Shown: one piece after another, positions 18,501-28,100 of the stretch
How the letters are laid out: every line of letters begins with the position of its first letter
Numbering within the stretch: position 1 is the stretch's first letter
From: Halobaculum halobium
Lineage (GTDB): Archaea > Halobacteriota > Halobacteria > Halobacteriales > Haloferacaceae
Direction of reading: 5' to 3'
NCBI RefSeq assembly: GCF_030127145.1
Contig: NZ_CP126160.1
Span: forward strand, 62,001 to 126,000
Length of the DNA: 64,000 nucleotides
The notes under the pieces: model-generated
Told to the model about the DNA's origin: nothing
Databases searched by the model: none
The model's input: only the letters and a program-made list of their open reading frames with translations
Made by a program: the position numbers and the translations under genes

Positions 18501-19272
18501 TCTTGAAGAGATCGAGGTACGGGCTGATGACCCCGTCAACGAGGTCGCTTCCGCTCTTGAAGTGTCGCCGTACACGGTTGCAATCGCTCGGCAGAAGCAC
18601 GATCTCTACAGTGAAGCGGCACGCGAGAACGCCGCTGCGCGAATCGTCTCGTATCTCCTCGGCGAGCTATTTGGTCGCTGGACGGCTATCCCCGATCTCG
18701 ACCGAGTTGATGACGGCATCCTCCTGTTCGAAGCTTCCCAAGGGAAGGGTATCGAGGCGCGGCTCCGTGACGCGATGGAACTCGCGGTCGAAGATCCATA
18801 CGAACTGGAATCCCGACTGACCCGAGATCTCGGAAAATCGCCTGCTGATTGGCTTCTTGATACGTTCTTCCGGTACCAGCACAACAGCGACTACTCGCGG
18901 CGCGGTCAACGTGTCCCGATCTACTGGCACCTTGAAAGTGCAACGGGCGCGTTCAGTTGTTATCTCTACTACCACGCCATCGATGCCGACACGTTCCCGA
19001 GGCTACGGGGACAGTATCTCGATGCACGCCTGGACCAGCTTACCCAGCGTCTCGATACGTTACAGGCGACTCCGAGCGACGAATTAGAGCCGAACGAACG
19101 GCGTGAGATGGAGACGTTGCAGGATCAGATTGACGAGCTGGAAACGTTCGGCGGGCGGCTCGACGCAGTCATCGATAGCGGCTTCGATCCCGACTTTAAT
19201 GATGGAATCCACGAGAACCTCAAAACCGTCGATGAGTTTGGAGTGTTGGAGACACCAGTCGATTCATTATGA
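15598..19272 (+). CDS. pglX: BREX adenine-specific DNA methyltransferase PglX (first copy)
   Basis: 1,224 residues, usual size for PglX. SAM-binding motif I is ILDPACGGGHMLVYAF near residue 296, followed by VGVDVDPGAAQLTALAL; the catalytic motif IV is VVVTNPPYLVS near 520, typical of gamma-class N6-adenine methylases. Target recognition should lie in the 560-900 region (tandem WxxP-type strands such as RCWWEVPRGLLGDRY). A conserved tail SRRGQRVPIYWHLESATGAF occurs near residue 1100. It methylates one strand of a short non-palindromic motif to mark self DNA. It precedes brxE-like/brxA/B/C and has a paralogue at 25178-28903 that shares N- and C-terminal blocks but differs in the centre. Confidence 0.93.
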   Translation: MVPLLDSPGLSDEQRSAIRQTVLESREQLETEIQRSLERLGIERSHRTPLEDLPHLSQADRHQRRHVEAAIDHYYRGETTATEAYDTYVTEKVRRILNRLIGVKICEVRDLLVGTLDTQPEYGGRSYLQYTVGEIAGELTAGTADGLEPVLELAFQELEAELGSIFSRSRSRSIDIDPAVIRSVTNELHALEDEIWESDETIGWVYQYFGEEERSELDNRINDSDDDYRVHGADVGTKTQTFTPRHIVEWLVDNSLGRLWAEMHPDTVLSDEDYCFNLAPGSEGLQERPVRDVRDITILDPACGGGHMLVYAFDVLYQMYLEQGSVSESKIPRAILRHNLVGVDVDPGAAQLTALALYIKAKTQAPDTEIDRLNVVAADATLTNGDRRSELLSNVSTELERRVIEEVWDAFSRTRERGSLIRIEDRIEQVMEEEQEELDDLRPSDEAKLTSEGIETDTEFIVGGEAYSWDRLKDHLLSVVDDLAMEALETSDPAAELVADEISTGLRLTEVFLGSYDVVVTNPPYLVSNKMGTELKEFVKANYKASRDLYSAFIERCLEFADDDGYVAMITMETFMYQYVFRGFRPFLLERANFIDALHLSNRDEEYMNIAFIMQPLDGEPRPSRFLRLVDADDKPGATRELMATLRNEAQSEHVYTVDQRSFTAIDRSPFIYWFGAELLQLFEDYDGLGDHDDVAIKTGLQTDDDDRFVRCWWEVPRGLLGDRYRWYAMNGDPVDFYHSTEKVIDWENNGATVKEYDNSYVRNPSFYGRAGLTFRYSSSHFIGRDHPDGHIHSHTAHMVTTETRETDRTLLGYLNSSLSRYILDGLNPGLRFEKGDVEKLPSTTIADYPSRLSELASAAIDSRNTWFELVESKVEFEPQTFLNAIGSLPYRQEVMEADIATISHQIDTVVFDYYDISPEERSRVTQDFPARHGGYPHVTNVGTIPETNDHRNRVPREEYDSEAYEKLLEEIEVRADDPVNEVASALEVSPYTVAIARQKHDLYSEAARENAAARIVSYLLGELFGRWTAIPDLDRVDDGILLFEASQGKGIEARLRDAMELAVEDPYELESRLTRDLGKSPADWLLDTFFRYQHNSDYSRRGQRVPIYWHLESATGAFSCYLYYHAIDADTFPRLRGQYLDARLDQLTQRLDTLQATPSDELEPNERREMETLQDQIDELETFGGRLDAVIDSGFDPDFNDGIHENLKTVDEFGVLETPVDSL

Positions 19273-19307
19273 GTTGTGACGAAGCCCGGATCCGGCAGTC
19301 CGTAGCC

Positions 19308-19313
19308 TTATAA
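19308..19313 (+). promoter_or_regulatory. TATA box for the brxE-like/brxA/brxB/brxC operon
   Basis: TTATAA is centred about 26 nt upstream of the ATG at 19337, which predicts a leaderless transcript. It decides the start codon against the upstream GTG at 19325, and gives the core BREX genes a promoter separate from pglX1. Confidence 0.65.
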
Positions 19314-19336
19314 TTCCACCCCGTGTGGCGATATCT

Positions 19337-19936
19337 ATGTCGGAATTTGCGCTCGATGATGTCCTCGAGACTACACGGGAGGAACTGCAGGCCTTAGGTA
19401 TCGAGGAAGATCTGTTCCGCGATGTGCTCGCGGTTCGACTGCTCGTCGAACGTCTTGGTGAGTCGGAGAACAACTCCTGGTGGGACTCCCGTGTGTTCAC
19501 GTCGCTGGGGCGTGACTCATTAGCCGAAGTGACGCCAAAAACCCGCGTAAAGGCGCGGTTTGATCTTGCAATGCAGGTCGGGCGGAAGGTCGAACGCGAA
19601 GCGACCCCTGATGATTCACTGTCGCTGTTCTATCTTGGCCCGACGGGTGAGGCCCAGCTCGAAGCACTACTCGAGGATATTGACGGTGAGTCTACGTTCT
19701 CGCATCTGGAAGAACTGGAGGCGGCGTTTACTGAGCCAGGCTGGACGGCATCCGTAGTCGATGAGATGAGTGATATCGAGACTGGAACTCAAGGGCCGAT
19801 CGAGATTGGTTCCATCGATGCCGATGCGCTGCAAGATCATGACTCTCTCCGCGACGTCGCCCTACAGTGCTTTGGGGCATACGGAGCTTCGACACAGGAG
19901 ACGCTACGAGTTCCATACTTCAGTATCCAAGCATGA
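19337..19936 (+). CDS. brxE: BrxE-like BREX accessory protein
   Basis: 199 residues. An acidic N-terminus is followed by VRLLVERLGESENNSWWDSR, the double-Trp segment and then LAEVTPKTRVKARFDLAMQV, which resemble the conserved core of the BrxE family as I recall it (a WW pair followed by a PRT/PKT-Arg helix). Family members accompany BREX clusters; their function is unknown. The stop overlaps the brxA start (ATGA), so the genes are translationally coupled. Alternative: an unrelated small BREX accessory protein. Start chosen at ATG 19337 from the TATA spacing. Confidence 0.6.
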   Translation: MSEFALDDVLETTREELQALGIEEDLFRDVLAVRLLVERLGESENNSWWDSRVFTSLGRDSLAEVTPKTRVKARFDLAMQVGRKVEREATPDDSLSLFYLGPTGEAQLEALLEDIDGESTFSHLEELEAAFTEPGWTASVVDEMSDIETGTQGPIEIGSIDADALQDHDSLRDVALQCFGAYGASTQETLRVPYFSIQA

Positions 19937-20802
19937 CACCACAAGATAACGAACCAGCTGGCGGTGATGTCGAATCGGGGCGTTCGGATGCCCCTGACGA
20001 CCAGAATGAGCAACAGGAGGAATCGGATGAAGAGTCAACACTCGAATTGGATCCGAAAATCGCCCACCACGGCGCATACCTCGATGAGACGAAACTTCTG
20101 CTCCGTGAGTACCGACGGCTCGAGTCGTTTGATGCCCTGAAGGAACGCGTCGTCGAAGAGAACATTCTCAACAAGTCGACCGACTACTATCGTAAAAACA
20201 TCCTCAGAGAGGTTGCACGGCGGTATATTCCCGACAAGGAGACATACACGACGACGCCGTTGATGCGTGTGCTCGATGCGGATTTGCGGGATGATGTTGA
20301 GAACTGGTGTCTTTACTACGAGTTCGCACAGGATCCGTTCATCCGGCTGGTGACTCTCGAATACCTATATCCGGAGTTCGAACAAGGAACCCTTTCGGTT
20401 CGCTCGGAGGAAGTCGTAGAGTTCCTCGAAAATATTCAGGACGAGTACGACGGCCTGCGCGATCGGACGGATACGACCATTGAGGAAGCGGCAAGCAAGT
20501 ATCTCGCTGCGATGAAAAATTTCGGACTGCTCGAAGGACGCCAGCGCAAGGAATTCGCGATCACATACATTCCAGACGAGGCGATCGCGTACGTGGTGTA
20601 TCGCCTGTTCGATGCTGGCGTGGATACGGCCGCTGGTATCATCGAGCATGAAGATTGGCAGCTGCTTCTCCTCGACGAAGAAGACGTTCGCCGCCGACTG
20701 CAGGATATTAGTTCCTCATACGTTCGATACGAGAAGCTAGGTAGCACCGAACGGCTCGAACGATTATACGACGATACGGAGGCACTCATCAATGCCTTCT
20801 AA
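19933..20802 (+). CDS. brxA: BrxA (DUF1819) BREX protein
   Basis: 289 residues from ATG 19933. The first 45 residues are a disordered acidic tail; the DUF1819 body begins at about 50 with HHGAYLDETKLLLREYRRLE, continues with STDYYRKNILREVARRYI and WCLYYEFAQDPFIRLVTLEY, and ends in predicted wHTH-like helices (DVRRRLQDISSSYVRYEKLG). BrxA is a small DNA-binding component present in nearly all BREX types. It overlaps brxE-like by 4 nt and brxB by 11 nt, so the core genes are translated as a unit. Confidence 0.85.
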   Translation: MTPQDNEPAGGDVESGRSDAPDDQNEQQEESDEESTLELDPKIAHHGAYLDETKLLLREYRRLESFDALKERVVEENILNKSTDYYRKNILREVARRYIPDKETYTTTPLMRVLDADLRDDVENWCLYYEFAQDPFIRLVTLEYLYPEFEQGTLSVRSEEVVEFLENIQDEYDGLRDRTDTTIEEAASKYLAAMKNFGLLEGRQRKEFAITYIPDEAIAYVVYRLFDAGVDTAAGIIEHEDWQLLLLDEEDVRRRLQDISSSYVRYEKLGSTERLERLYDDTEALINAF

Positions 20803-21355
20803 CATCAACGATCGGCTCGAGGAGCTAGAGGATCTTGTGTTGCGGAATCGAGATAAAGTGGGCAAACGAACCGGCGTACCGTTCATTGTATTCACATACC
20901 CACCGAACGACGAACTCGACGTCGAACCCGAAATCGAGGGGTTCGCTGAGAAGTTACAGTTCAACGACCAGAACGTCGATCTCATCGATATGCGTGATCT
21001 GTTCTTCCAGACACTCGAGGATCAGGGCATTACTGAGGGGGTGTTTGAGCGCGAACAGCACGCACCGGATGAACTGTCAGATGGGCTCAAGCAGGCACTG
21101 CTCGAACCCGGAAACTCTCTGGGCCCGCTGCCGACCCGAATTATCGAAGCGTCTGAAGCTGCCGATACCGTACTCATATACCGGATGGGAATTCTGTACC
21201 CGTTCGCGAGCGCCTCACTGCTTATGTCGTTGCTGGAGGGTGAAGTCGAGTCGGATGTCCCGATCGTGTTCTTCTATCCAGCGACAACAGAGGATAAGAG
21301 TTTAAGATTCCTCAACGGGACAGAAGGAACGTACTACCGCGCCAAGGTATTCTAA
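20792..21355 (+). CDS. brxB: BrxB (DUF1788) BREX protein
   Basis: 187 residues, the family's usual length. NDRLEELEDLVLRNRDKVGK and PFIVFTYPPNDELDVE open the protein, followed by LIDMRDLFFQTLEDQG and VLIYRMGILYPFASASLLMS and ending in PIVFFYPATTED. This Rossmann-like layout, without a P-loop, matches DUF1788. BrxB is required for BREX activity and is thought to bridge BrxC and PglZ. It begins inside brxA and ends 1 nt before the brxC start. Confidence 0.88.
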   Translation: MPSNINDRLEELEDLVLRNRDKVGKRTGVPFIVFTYPPNDELDVEPEIEGFAEKLQFNDQNVDLIDMRDLFFQTLEDQGITEGVFEREQHAPDELSDGLKQALLEPGNSLGPLPTRIIEASEAADTVLIYRMGILYPFASASLLMSLLEGEVESDVPIVFFYPATTEDKSLRFLNGTEGTYYRAKVF

Positions 21356-21356
21356 T

Positions 21357-24300
21357 ATGAGTGGAACCACATCCGCGACCAAAATAAACGAGATCTTCTA
21401 CCGGGAAATCACCCGTGAGATCAACGAGGTCGTCAAAGTCGATAATGACGACCCGGAGCTCGTTCAGCAGGAACTCGAAGAATACATCCTCACGCCGCAG
21501 CTCGAGCAATACTTCCTCGACGCCCTTGAGGCGATCACGGACACCGAACACAACCAAACAGAGGACATCGGGATGTGGATCTCGGGGTTCTTCGGCTCGG
21601 GGAAGAGCCACTTCATGAAGATTCTCGGCTATATCCTCGAAAACGAGGAACTTCCAGGAGGGAACACGGCTTCCGAGATCTTCACCCAGCGGACGGAAAA
21701 CGAGATGCTCCGGGGATCAGTGGGAGGTGTCAACCGGAAATTCGACTCCGAAGTGATGATGTTCCAGATCGGCGCGAAAGCCGATGCGACGGAAGCGGAG
21801 TCGATCACGGAGATCATCCATCGCGAGTTCAATATCCAACGTGGCTACGCAGCGATGCCGTGGGTTGCAGCGCTCGAGGAGGACCTCGAAGCTGAAGGCC
21901 GGTATGAAGCGTTCAAAGAGGCCATCGAGGAACAGCGTGGGGAACCCTGGGAGGAGGTCCGTACCCGTGCAGCCTTCCTACGGCCGCACGTGAAACAGGC
22001 GCTCGCTGCCTGTACGCCAGCGTTTGATGAGGAGAACGCTGAACAAGCAATCGAGGACGTCGAGGAAGGTGTGCTCATCAACGCAACCACGCTAACTGAA
22101 AAGATCCTCGATCACGTCGAGCGGAAGGAGGAAGAAACAGGGAACGACCACCGATACTTCGTCTTCATCGACGAGATCTCTCAGTTCATCGGTGACGATC
22201 AGCAAAAGATCCTCACACTCCAGAGTATTGTCGAGGAATTCGGCCGGCAGGGCCAGGGTAAACTGTGGCTCGGCGTGACTTCCCAAGAGGAACTGAAGGA
22301 ACTTGTCGAAGGAGTGCTCGTCAACCAGGAGGAGCAGAATAAGGTCCGTGACCGGTTCCCGAACCGGTACAACCTTCGGTCGGAGGATCTTGACAAAATC
22401 GTCCGCGAGCGCATTCTCCAGAAAGATCCGCAGTACCACGAGGAACTCGGGCAACTCTTCGACGAGCGGGATGGAACGCTCTCGGCCCGCTACAAGATCG
22501 ACTCCGGCCGCGATCTCAAAGAGATCAGCCGCGAAAACTTCATCGAGTGTTACCCATTCCTCCCGTATCAGCTGGATATCCTCCCCGCAATTTTCGGAGC
22601 ACTCAGGGGTGAGGGATCCGATGATCGCTTGACTGGACGCGAGCGAACACTCATCGACGTCACTCAAAGCGTTCTCAAGGATTCGGACTTGCTGTATAAT
22701 AGCCAGCTTGGCGAGTTGGTCACGCTTGATCTAATCTTCGACGAGATCAAAGAGGAGATTCCGGACGCCGACGTCAGTTCTATCGAGGAGGCCGCCCCGA
22801 AAAACTCCGACAATGAACTCGCACGACGAGTGCTCAAGTCACTGTATCTCCTCCAAGAACTCGATTGGGTGCCGAACACGGCCGACAATATTGCGACTAC
22901 GCTACAGGGGGAGATCACGGATGCATCCGATCTCACCTCGCTGCACCACGACGTTGACGATGCCCTCGATGCCCTTGTCGAGGCGGGGTATGTCGGTCGG
23001 AGCGAGGAAGGATATCGGTTCCTCAGGGAAACCGAGCGAAAACTCGAAAACGAGATCAAGTCCGTAGATGTTCGCCCGGGCGATGTTCGGCGATTCTCGA
23101 AACGCTTGCTTAATGATCTCCTCGATAGCACCACCTCCGTCAGGTACGAAAGCCAGTCATTCGACGTGACGGTCGAAGTCGATGATGATACGCTCTCCAC
23201 GGGTGGGCATATCTTCCTCCAGGCATACTCGCCGATCCAACAGCTGTACGAAGACGTCGACGAACGAACGCTCAAACAGCAGAGCTTCTCTCAGGAAGAT
23301 ACGATCTACTGGATCGCTGACGCCGAGGAGGCTGCCGATCTCAAGTCCGATCTCGAGCGCATCCAACAGGTGGAGCAGACTCTCCGCAATAAACGCGGCG
23401 AGCAACTCAGCGAACAACAGCAGGATGCGGTCGCCCAGAAGCAGGAAGACGTCAACCGACTTCAAAACGAGGTCGAACGTCGTCTGACGGATGCCTTCCG
23501 GAAGGGAACGCTGATCTACAACGGGACCGCGACGGAGCTCAACGAGTCGAACAAGAACCTCGCCTCGATTGTCAGCGATCCCGTTACTGAGGCGATTCCG
23601 CGGGTGTTCACGAAGCTGGAACACGGGCTCGCGAACGTCAAAGACCGTCATCTCGAGCAGATCTTCGAGGATCTCGAAGGCTCCTCAGCTCCGAGCGTGT
23701 TCCGAGAGCTGGATGTCGTGCTCGACGGGGAGCTAAACCCGGAGGCACGAATCGCGTCGGAGGTCGAAGATGAGATCCAACAGCGGGAACAGGACGGCGA
23801 GGACCGCACTGGAAGCGACCTCGTGGCACACTTCGGCCAGCCGCCGTATGGATGGAGCCGTGACGTCGTGCGTCTCGCGACAGCAGTGCTGTTCCGTAAT
23901 GGATCGATCGTCGCCACTCACCAGGAACGCCCCTACGAGAACTACACGGAGGACGGAGCGACTGAGCTGTTCGAGCAGGTCTCCAAATTCAAGCATACGT
24001 CCTTCGATGAGCGAGAAACGGTTGATCCCGACACGCGCAACGCCGCTAAGCAGCTCCTCGACCGCCTCTTCGACAAGAAGGTCAAGCGCACTGACCAAGC
24101 TGTCGAGGGTGGGATCCGTGAGGTGATAGACACGTGGACGAGCTGGACTGCGGGCATCAAGCGCGAGCTCGAACGCGTACAGTTCCCACTCCTTGGTGCT
24201 GTGGATTCGTTCGAAACTCGTCTCCAGAATCTTGATCAGCAGGCGACGGCAGCCAAGCGAATCAAGCAGTTCGTCGAGTTCGAGGATGAGCTGGAACAAC

Positions 24301-24989
24301 TCACACCGAAAGTCAAGGCCGTCAAGTCGTTTGTGGAGGCCGACCGACTCGAGACGTACGGCACGTACACGAAGTTCCTCAACGATGAGTGGGCGACGCT
24401 CATCGAACAGGCCGACGAGACACCCGATCACGTGACCGTTTCCGCAGAGGCCCGCAAAGCGGCGGATAAGTTGGACACTATTCTCTCGAGCGAGCAGGTC
24501 GTCGACGACTGGACTAACGCCCAGACGGAATACCAGAAGGCTGCTCAGGCGTATGCATCCGCCTATACGGATCTGTACGAGCAGCGTCACGAGGTGTATA
24601 CCGACGCAATCGGCCGCGTTCAGTCATATGCTGACGGTGAATTGGAAGAGAGCGACCTCAAGGCAGCACTCCAGCCGTTGGCTAGTCGGCTCGGTAACGA
24701 ATCGATCTCACTTGACGTGAGTGCTGGTGATCATCTCGATCGTTCGCCTGACATCGGGCGGTTAGTCGAACACATTCAGACGGTCGACTCCTACGAGAAG
24801 CAGGCACGCGAGGCGGTCGATCGCCGGCGCCCCGAGGACACGGTTCACAAGACGGTCGAACTCCAGTCGATCTTCGGAAGCGAGACGATCACCGATATCG
24901 AGGAGCTTGAGGAACCGATCGACGAGCTTCGTGATGCGGTCGCCACGGCCCTTGACGAAGAGGAAGACGTCGAGGTTCGATTCTCTTAG
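21357..24989 (+). CDS. brxC: BrxC/PglY ATPase of BREX
   Basis: 1,210 residues, normal for BrxC. Walker A is GFFGSGKSHFMKILGY near residue 77; Walker B YFVFIDEISQFIGDD near 267; an arginine-rich sensor region follows. SQEELKELVEG and NRYNLRSEDLDKIVRERIL fit the AAA+/STAND-like core. The C-terminal half is long coiled coil (ERIQQVEQTLRNKRGEQLSE; QQDAVAQKQEDVNRLQNEVE). BrxC is the large BREX ATPase presumed to load on DNA with BrxB, PglZ and PglX. It closes the brxE-like/A/B/C run; pglX2 follows after a 188-bp gap. Confidence 0.94.
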   Translation: MSGTTSATKINEIFYREITREINEVVKVDNDDPELVQQELEEYILTPQLEQYFLDALEAITDTEHNQTEDIGMWISGFFGSGKSHFMKILGYILENEELPGGNTASEIFTQRTENEMLRGSVGGVNRKFDSEVMMFQIGAKADATEAESITEIIHREFNIQRGYAAMPWVAALEEDLEAEGRYEAFKEAIEEQRGEPWEEVRTRAAFLRPHVKQALAACTPAFDEENAEQAIEDVEEGVLINATTLTEKILDHVERKEEETGNDHRYFVFIDEISQFIGDDQQKILTLQSIVEEFGRQGQGKLWLGVTSQEELKELVEGVLVNQEEQNKVRDRFPNRYNLRSEDLDKIVRERILQKDPQYHEELGQLFDERDGTLSARYKIDSGRDLKEISRENFIECYPFLPYQLDILPAIFGALRGEGSDDRLTGRERTLIDVTQSVLKDSDLLYNSQLGELVTLDLIFDEIKEEIPDADVSSIEEAAPKNSDNELARRVLKSLYLLQELDWVPNTADNIATTLQGEITDASDLTSLHHDVDDALDALVEAGYVGRSEEGYRFLRETERKLENEIKSVDVRPGDVRRFSKRLLNDLLDSTTSVRYESQSFDVTVEVDDDTLSTGGHIFLQAYSPIQQLYEDVDERTLKQQSFSQEDTIYWIADAEEAADLKSDLERIQQVEQTLRNKRGEQLSEQQQDAVAQKQEDVNRLQNEVERRLTDAFRKGTLIYNGTATELNESNKNLASIVSDPVTEAIPRVFTKLEHGLANVKDRHLEQIFEDLEGSSAPSVFRELDVVLDGELNPEARIASEVEDEIQQREQDGEDRTGSDLVAHFGQPPYGWSRDVVRLATAVLFRNGSIVATHQERPYENYTEDGATELFEQVSKFKHTSFDERETVDPDTRNAAKQLLDRLFDKKVKRTDQAVEGGIREVIDTWTSWTAGIKRELERVQFPLLGAVDSFETRLQNLDQQATAAKRIKQFVEFEDELEQLTPKVKAVKSFVEADRLETYGTYTKFLNDEWATLIEQADETPDHVTVSAEARKAADKLDTILSSEQVVDDWTNAQTEYQKAAQAYASAYTDLYEQRHEVYTDAIGRVQSYADGELEESDLKAALQPLASRLGNESISLDVSAGDHLDRSPDIGRLVEHIQTVDSYEKQAREAVDRRRPEDTVHKTVELQSIFGSETITDIEELEEPIDELRDAVATALDEEEDVEVRFS

Positions 24990-25054
24990 GCTGTCGCTTT
25001 TGTCGGGGGTTTTCCATCTGTCGTTGGAATCGAGGGAAACAATCCTACTCCCCT

Positions 25055-25063
25055 AAGTATAAG
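25055..25063 (+). promoter_or_regulatory. TATA-like box before pglX2
   Basis: AAGTATAAG lies 115-123 nt upstream of the pglX2 ATG. The gap 24990-25177 also holds an imperfect direct repeat: CCGGCTGCGCTCACTGAG near 25067 and CCGTCTGCGGCTTACTGAG near 25141. Confidence 0.4.
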
Positions 25064-25177
25064 CCCCCGGCTGCGCTCACTGAGGGTATGTCGCCGCCGA
25101 TGGGTGATTCGCGGTGGGAGTGACTTTCTCACCGAGTCCCCCGTCTGCGGCTTACTGAGTCCGATCCTCCTCAATTC

Positions 25178-28100
25178 ATGTCTACGACACACGGCCAACC
25201 TGGTTTGAGTTCGGAGCAACGCTCGACGATTCGCAGTACCATCCTTTCGGCCCGGAATACGCTTGAGTCGGAGATCCGCCGGCAGCTGGAACGATATGGG
25301 GTCTATGAGGATGAGCGGCTACCGTTGGAAGAGCTCTCTCATCTTTCGCTGGAGGACCGCCACACGCGGCGAACAATAGATGCCGCGCTCGAACGGGAAC
25401 TCGAATCAACAGACGGGGATCTGGAGCGGTCGATCACTAACTACGTCCGCGAAGCGACGAAGGCCTATCTCAACCGATTTGTCGCACTGAAATGCATCGA
25501 AGTTCGCGGGCTCGTCGAGGAGACTATCACCGAGCGCCCGGAGTATGGCGGTCGATCGTATATGCATCACACCGTGGCCGAGATCGCCGGCGAGCTAACC
25601 GCTGCTCCCGACGACGGCTTCGGTGCCGCACTTGATCTTGCGTATCAGGAGATCGGTGCGGAGATTCGGATGATCTTCGAGGAGTCCGAACACACCGCTA
25701 TCGATCTGGATGCGCAGGTTCGGGGAGACGTTCTCGACGAACTGGATGCGATTGATAATGAGGCTTGGGAGAGCGACGAGGCACTGGGCTGGGTATACCA
25801 GTACTTTGGTGAGGAAGAACGTGAAGAGATCGACGACCGCGTCGACGAAGAGAACTACAAAATCGCTGGGACAGACATCGCTACGAAGACCCAGCTGTTC
25901 ACTCCCCGGTATATCGTCGAGTGGATGGTGGATAACTCACTGGGCCGGACGTGGCTCGAAATGCAGGGCGAACGGACGAATATCGATGATGAGGAGAATT
26001 GCTTCTATCTTGCCCCGCTGGAAGACTCGTTAATTGATAGAGAAACAAAGGCGGTGAAAGACATTACCGTGGTTGACCCTGCTTGTGGCAGTGGACATAT
26101 GCTCTTCTACGCCTTCGACGTACTCTACCAGATGTATCTGGAGGAGGGAGAAATCCCTGAAAAGTATATCCCACGCGAGATTCTTCGAAACAATCTATAT
26201 GGGATCGATATTGATACCGGTGCAGCACAAATCGCAGCATTGTCACTATATCTTAAAGCGAAAGCACGGGCTCCCGATACAGAAGTTGAGCAAATAAATA
26301 TCGCCTCGGCAGATGCTGTTTTAATAAACGGTGAGAAAAAACAGGAGGTCCTCAGCCGGTCACAGTCGGAGTTCGAAAGAAAAATTCTCGAACAGATATG
26401 GACTAGCTTTGAACATATCCGTGAGTGGGGTAGCCTTGTTCGAGTAGAAGAGCGTATCGAGGAAATCATCGACGAATATCGGGACGAACTCGAATCAGCG
26501 GGTCAATCCAAGTTTACGCAAAGCGGAGGACTTGAAAAGCAGGCTTCTGTTGTTTCGTTCTCGGATGGTGAATCTGAGTCCTGGGAGGCTGTGAAAGAGC
26601 GGTTACTTGAGAATACCCGTGAAATTGCTCGCATTGCTCTCGATGAGGATAACCCGGTTGACGAAATGTTCGCTTCAGAGGTATCAAAGACTGTTGAACT
26701 TCTTGATATTCTCATTCATGATTATGATGTTGTGGTCGCTAATCCGCCTTACTTAGGTAGCGCAAAAATGGGGGAGAATCTGAAACAATATGTTAAGGAT
26801 GGATATGTTGGGACCCGCGATTTGTATGCCGCCTTCATTCAACGATCTTGGGAATTCGCGAAGGATGAGGGATATGCGTCACTAGTCACACCGGAGAACT
26901 ATATGTTCTCGTATAGCTACCGGAAACTCCGCCGTATTTTACTCCAAAATCATCAATTTGTCGAGGGTGTCCACCTCTCTCGTTATGGATTTGACCAGCA
27001 AAAAGATGCCTACACTATTCCATTCCTTCTTCGCAATAGTGAGCCGAAGAAACTTGACAAAACACGCTTCTACCGTATGACCCATGAACAAGATCAATAC
27101 GAGGACTATGAGAAGAAAATACAGGGATTGCAAAACTTAGTCGGACAAATCAGGAATGACAATAATCCAGACGACATTTATGTGATTAATTCCGATGATT
27201 TCTTATCAATTGGAAGACAGCCATTCCTGTATTGGTTTGGTGATTCTATCCTTAATCTCTTCTCCAAATATCCTGCAATAGAAGAGTCGGTTGAAGTGAA
27301 GCAAGGACTAGCTACGGGGGACGATGACCGGTTTGTAAGAAAGCACTGGGAGGTCCCACCTGAAGAATTGGAAAGTCAGTATGTCCCATATCAGAAAAGT
27401 GGGTCTTCCTCTCCATACTATGATACACAACGTGATTATCTCAATTGGGAGAATGAAGGTGAAGCAGTAAAGGAATATAGCGGAAGTCGTCCCCAAAACC
27501 CTGATTACTATTTCCGAGAAGGAATCTCATTCCGGGGTTTCGGAAATTATGCCGTTGCTCGCAAAAAACCAGATGACACTATCTTCTATCATAAATCGCA
27601 CTTCGTATACTCGTATGAGATAAGTGATAATTATTTACTTGGATATGGTAACTCTACCCTAGTTCGATTCCTCCTAAATGGCATCAATCCGTCATTGAAT
27701 TTTGAAGTTGGAGACGTAAAGCGACTACCAATTGATCCGGATCCTGAACAACAAAAAAAGGTAGAGGATCTCGTCAACCAAGCATTGGACCGCAGGAGGC
27801 AATTAGTCTCATTGGATGAGACCAGTGATGAATTTGCTCCGGAAGTTTTCACCGACCATATCCAGAGTGGGGTAAGAGACCTTCTGTATCAAAAGGATCA
27901 GCTCAACGCAGAAGTGGGTGTGATCCATGGACTTATTGATCCGATAATCTACGACGAATACTCAATCCCAACAGAAGAGCGTGACCGACTTTACAATAAT
28001 CTACCTAAGAACCTTTCATCATATCCCACCGTTGAAAACTTAGAAACTGATTATGAAAACATCAGTGACAAAATTCCGGAAGAGACGCTAACATCAGAGA

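Noticed and set aside
23733-24590. 285-codon minus-strand frame within brxC
   Set aside because: Antisense to the coiled-coil part of BrxC, with hydrophobic/Arg-rich shadow translation and no start signals.
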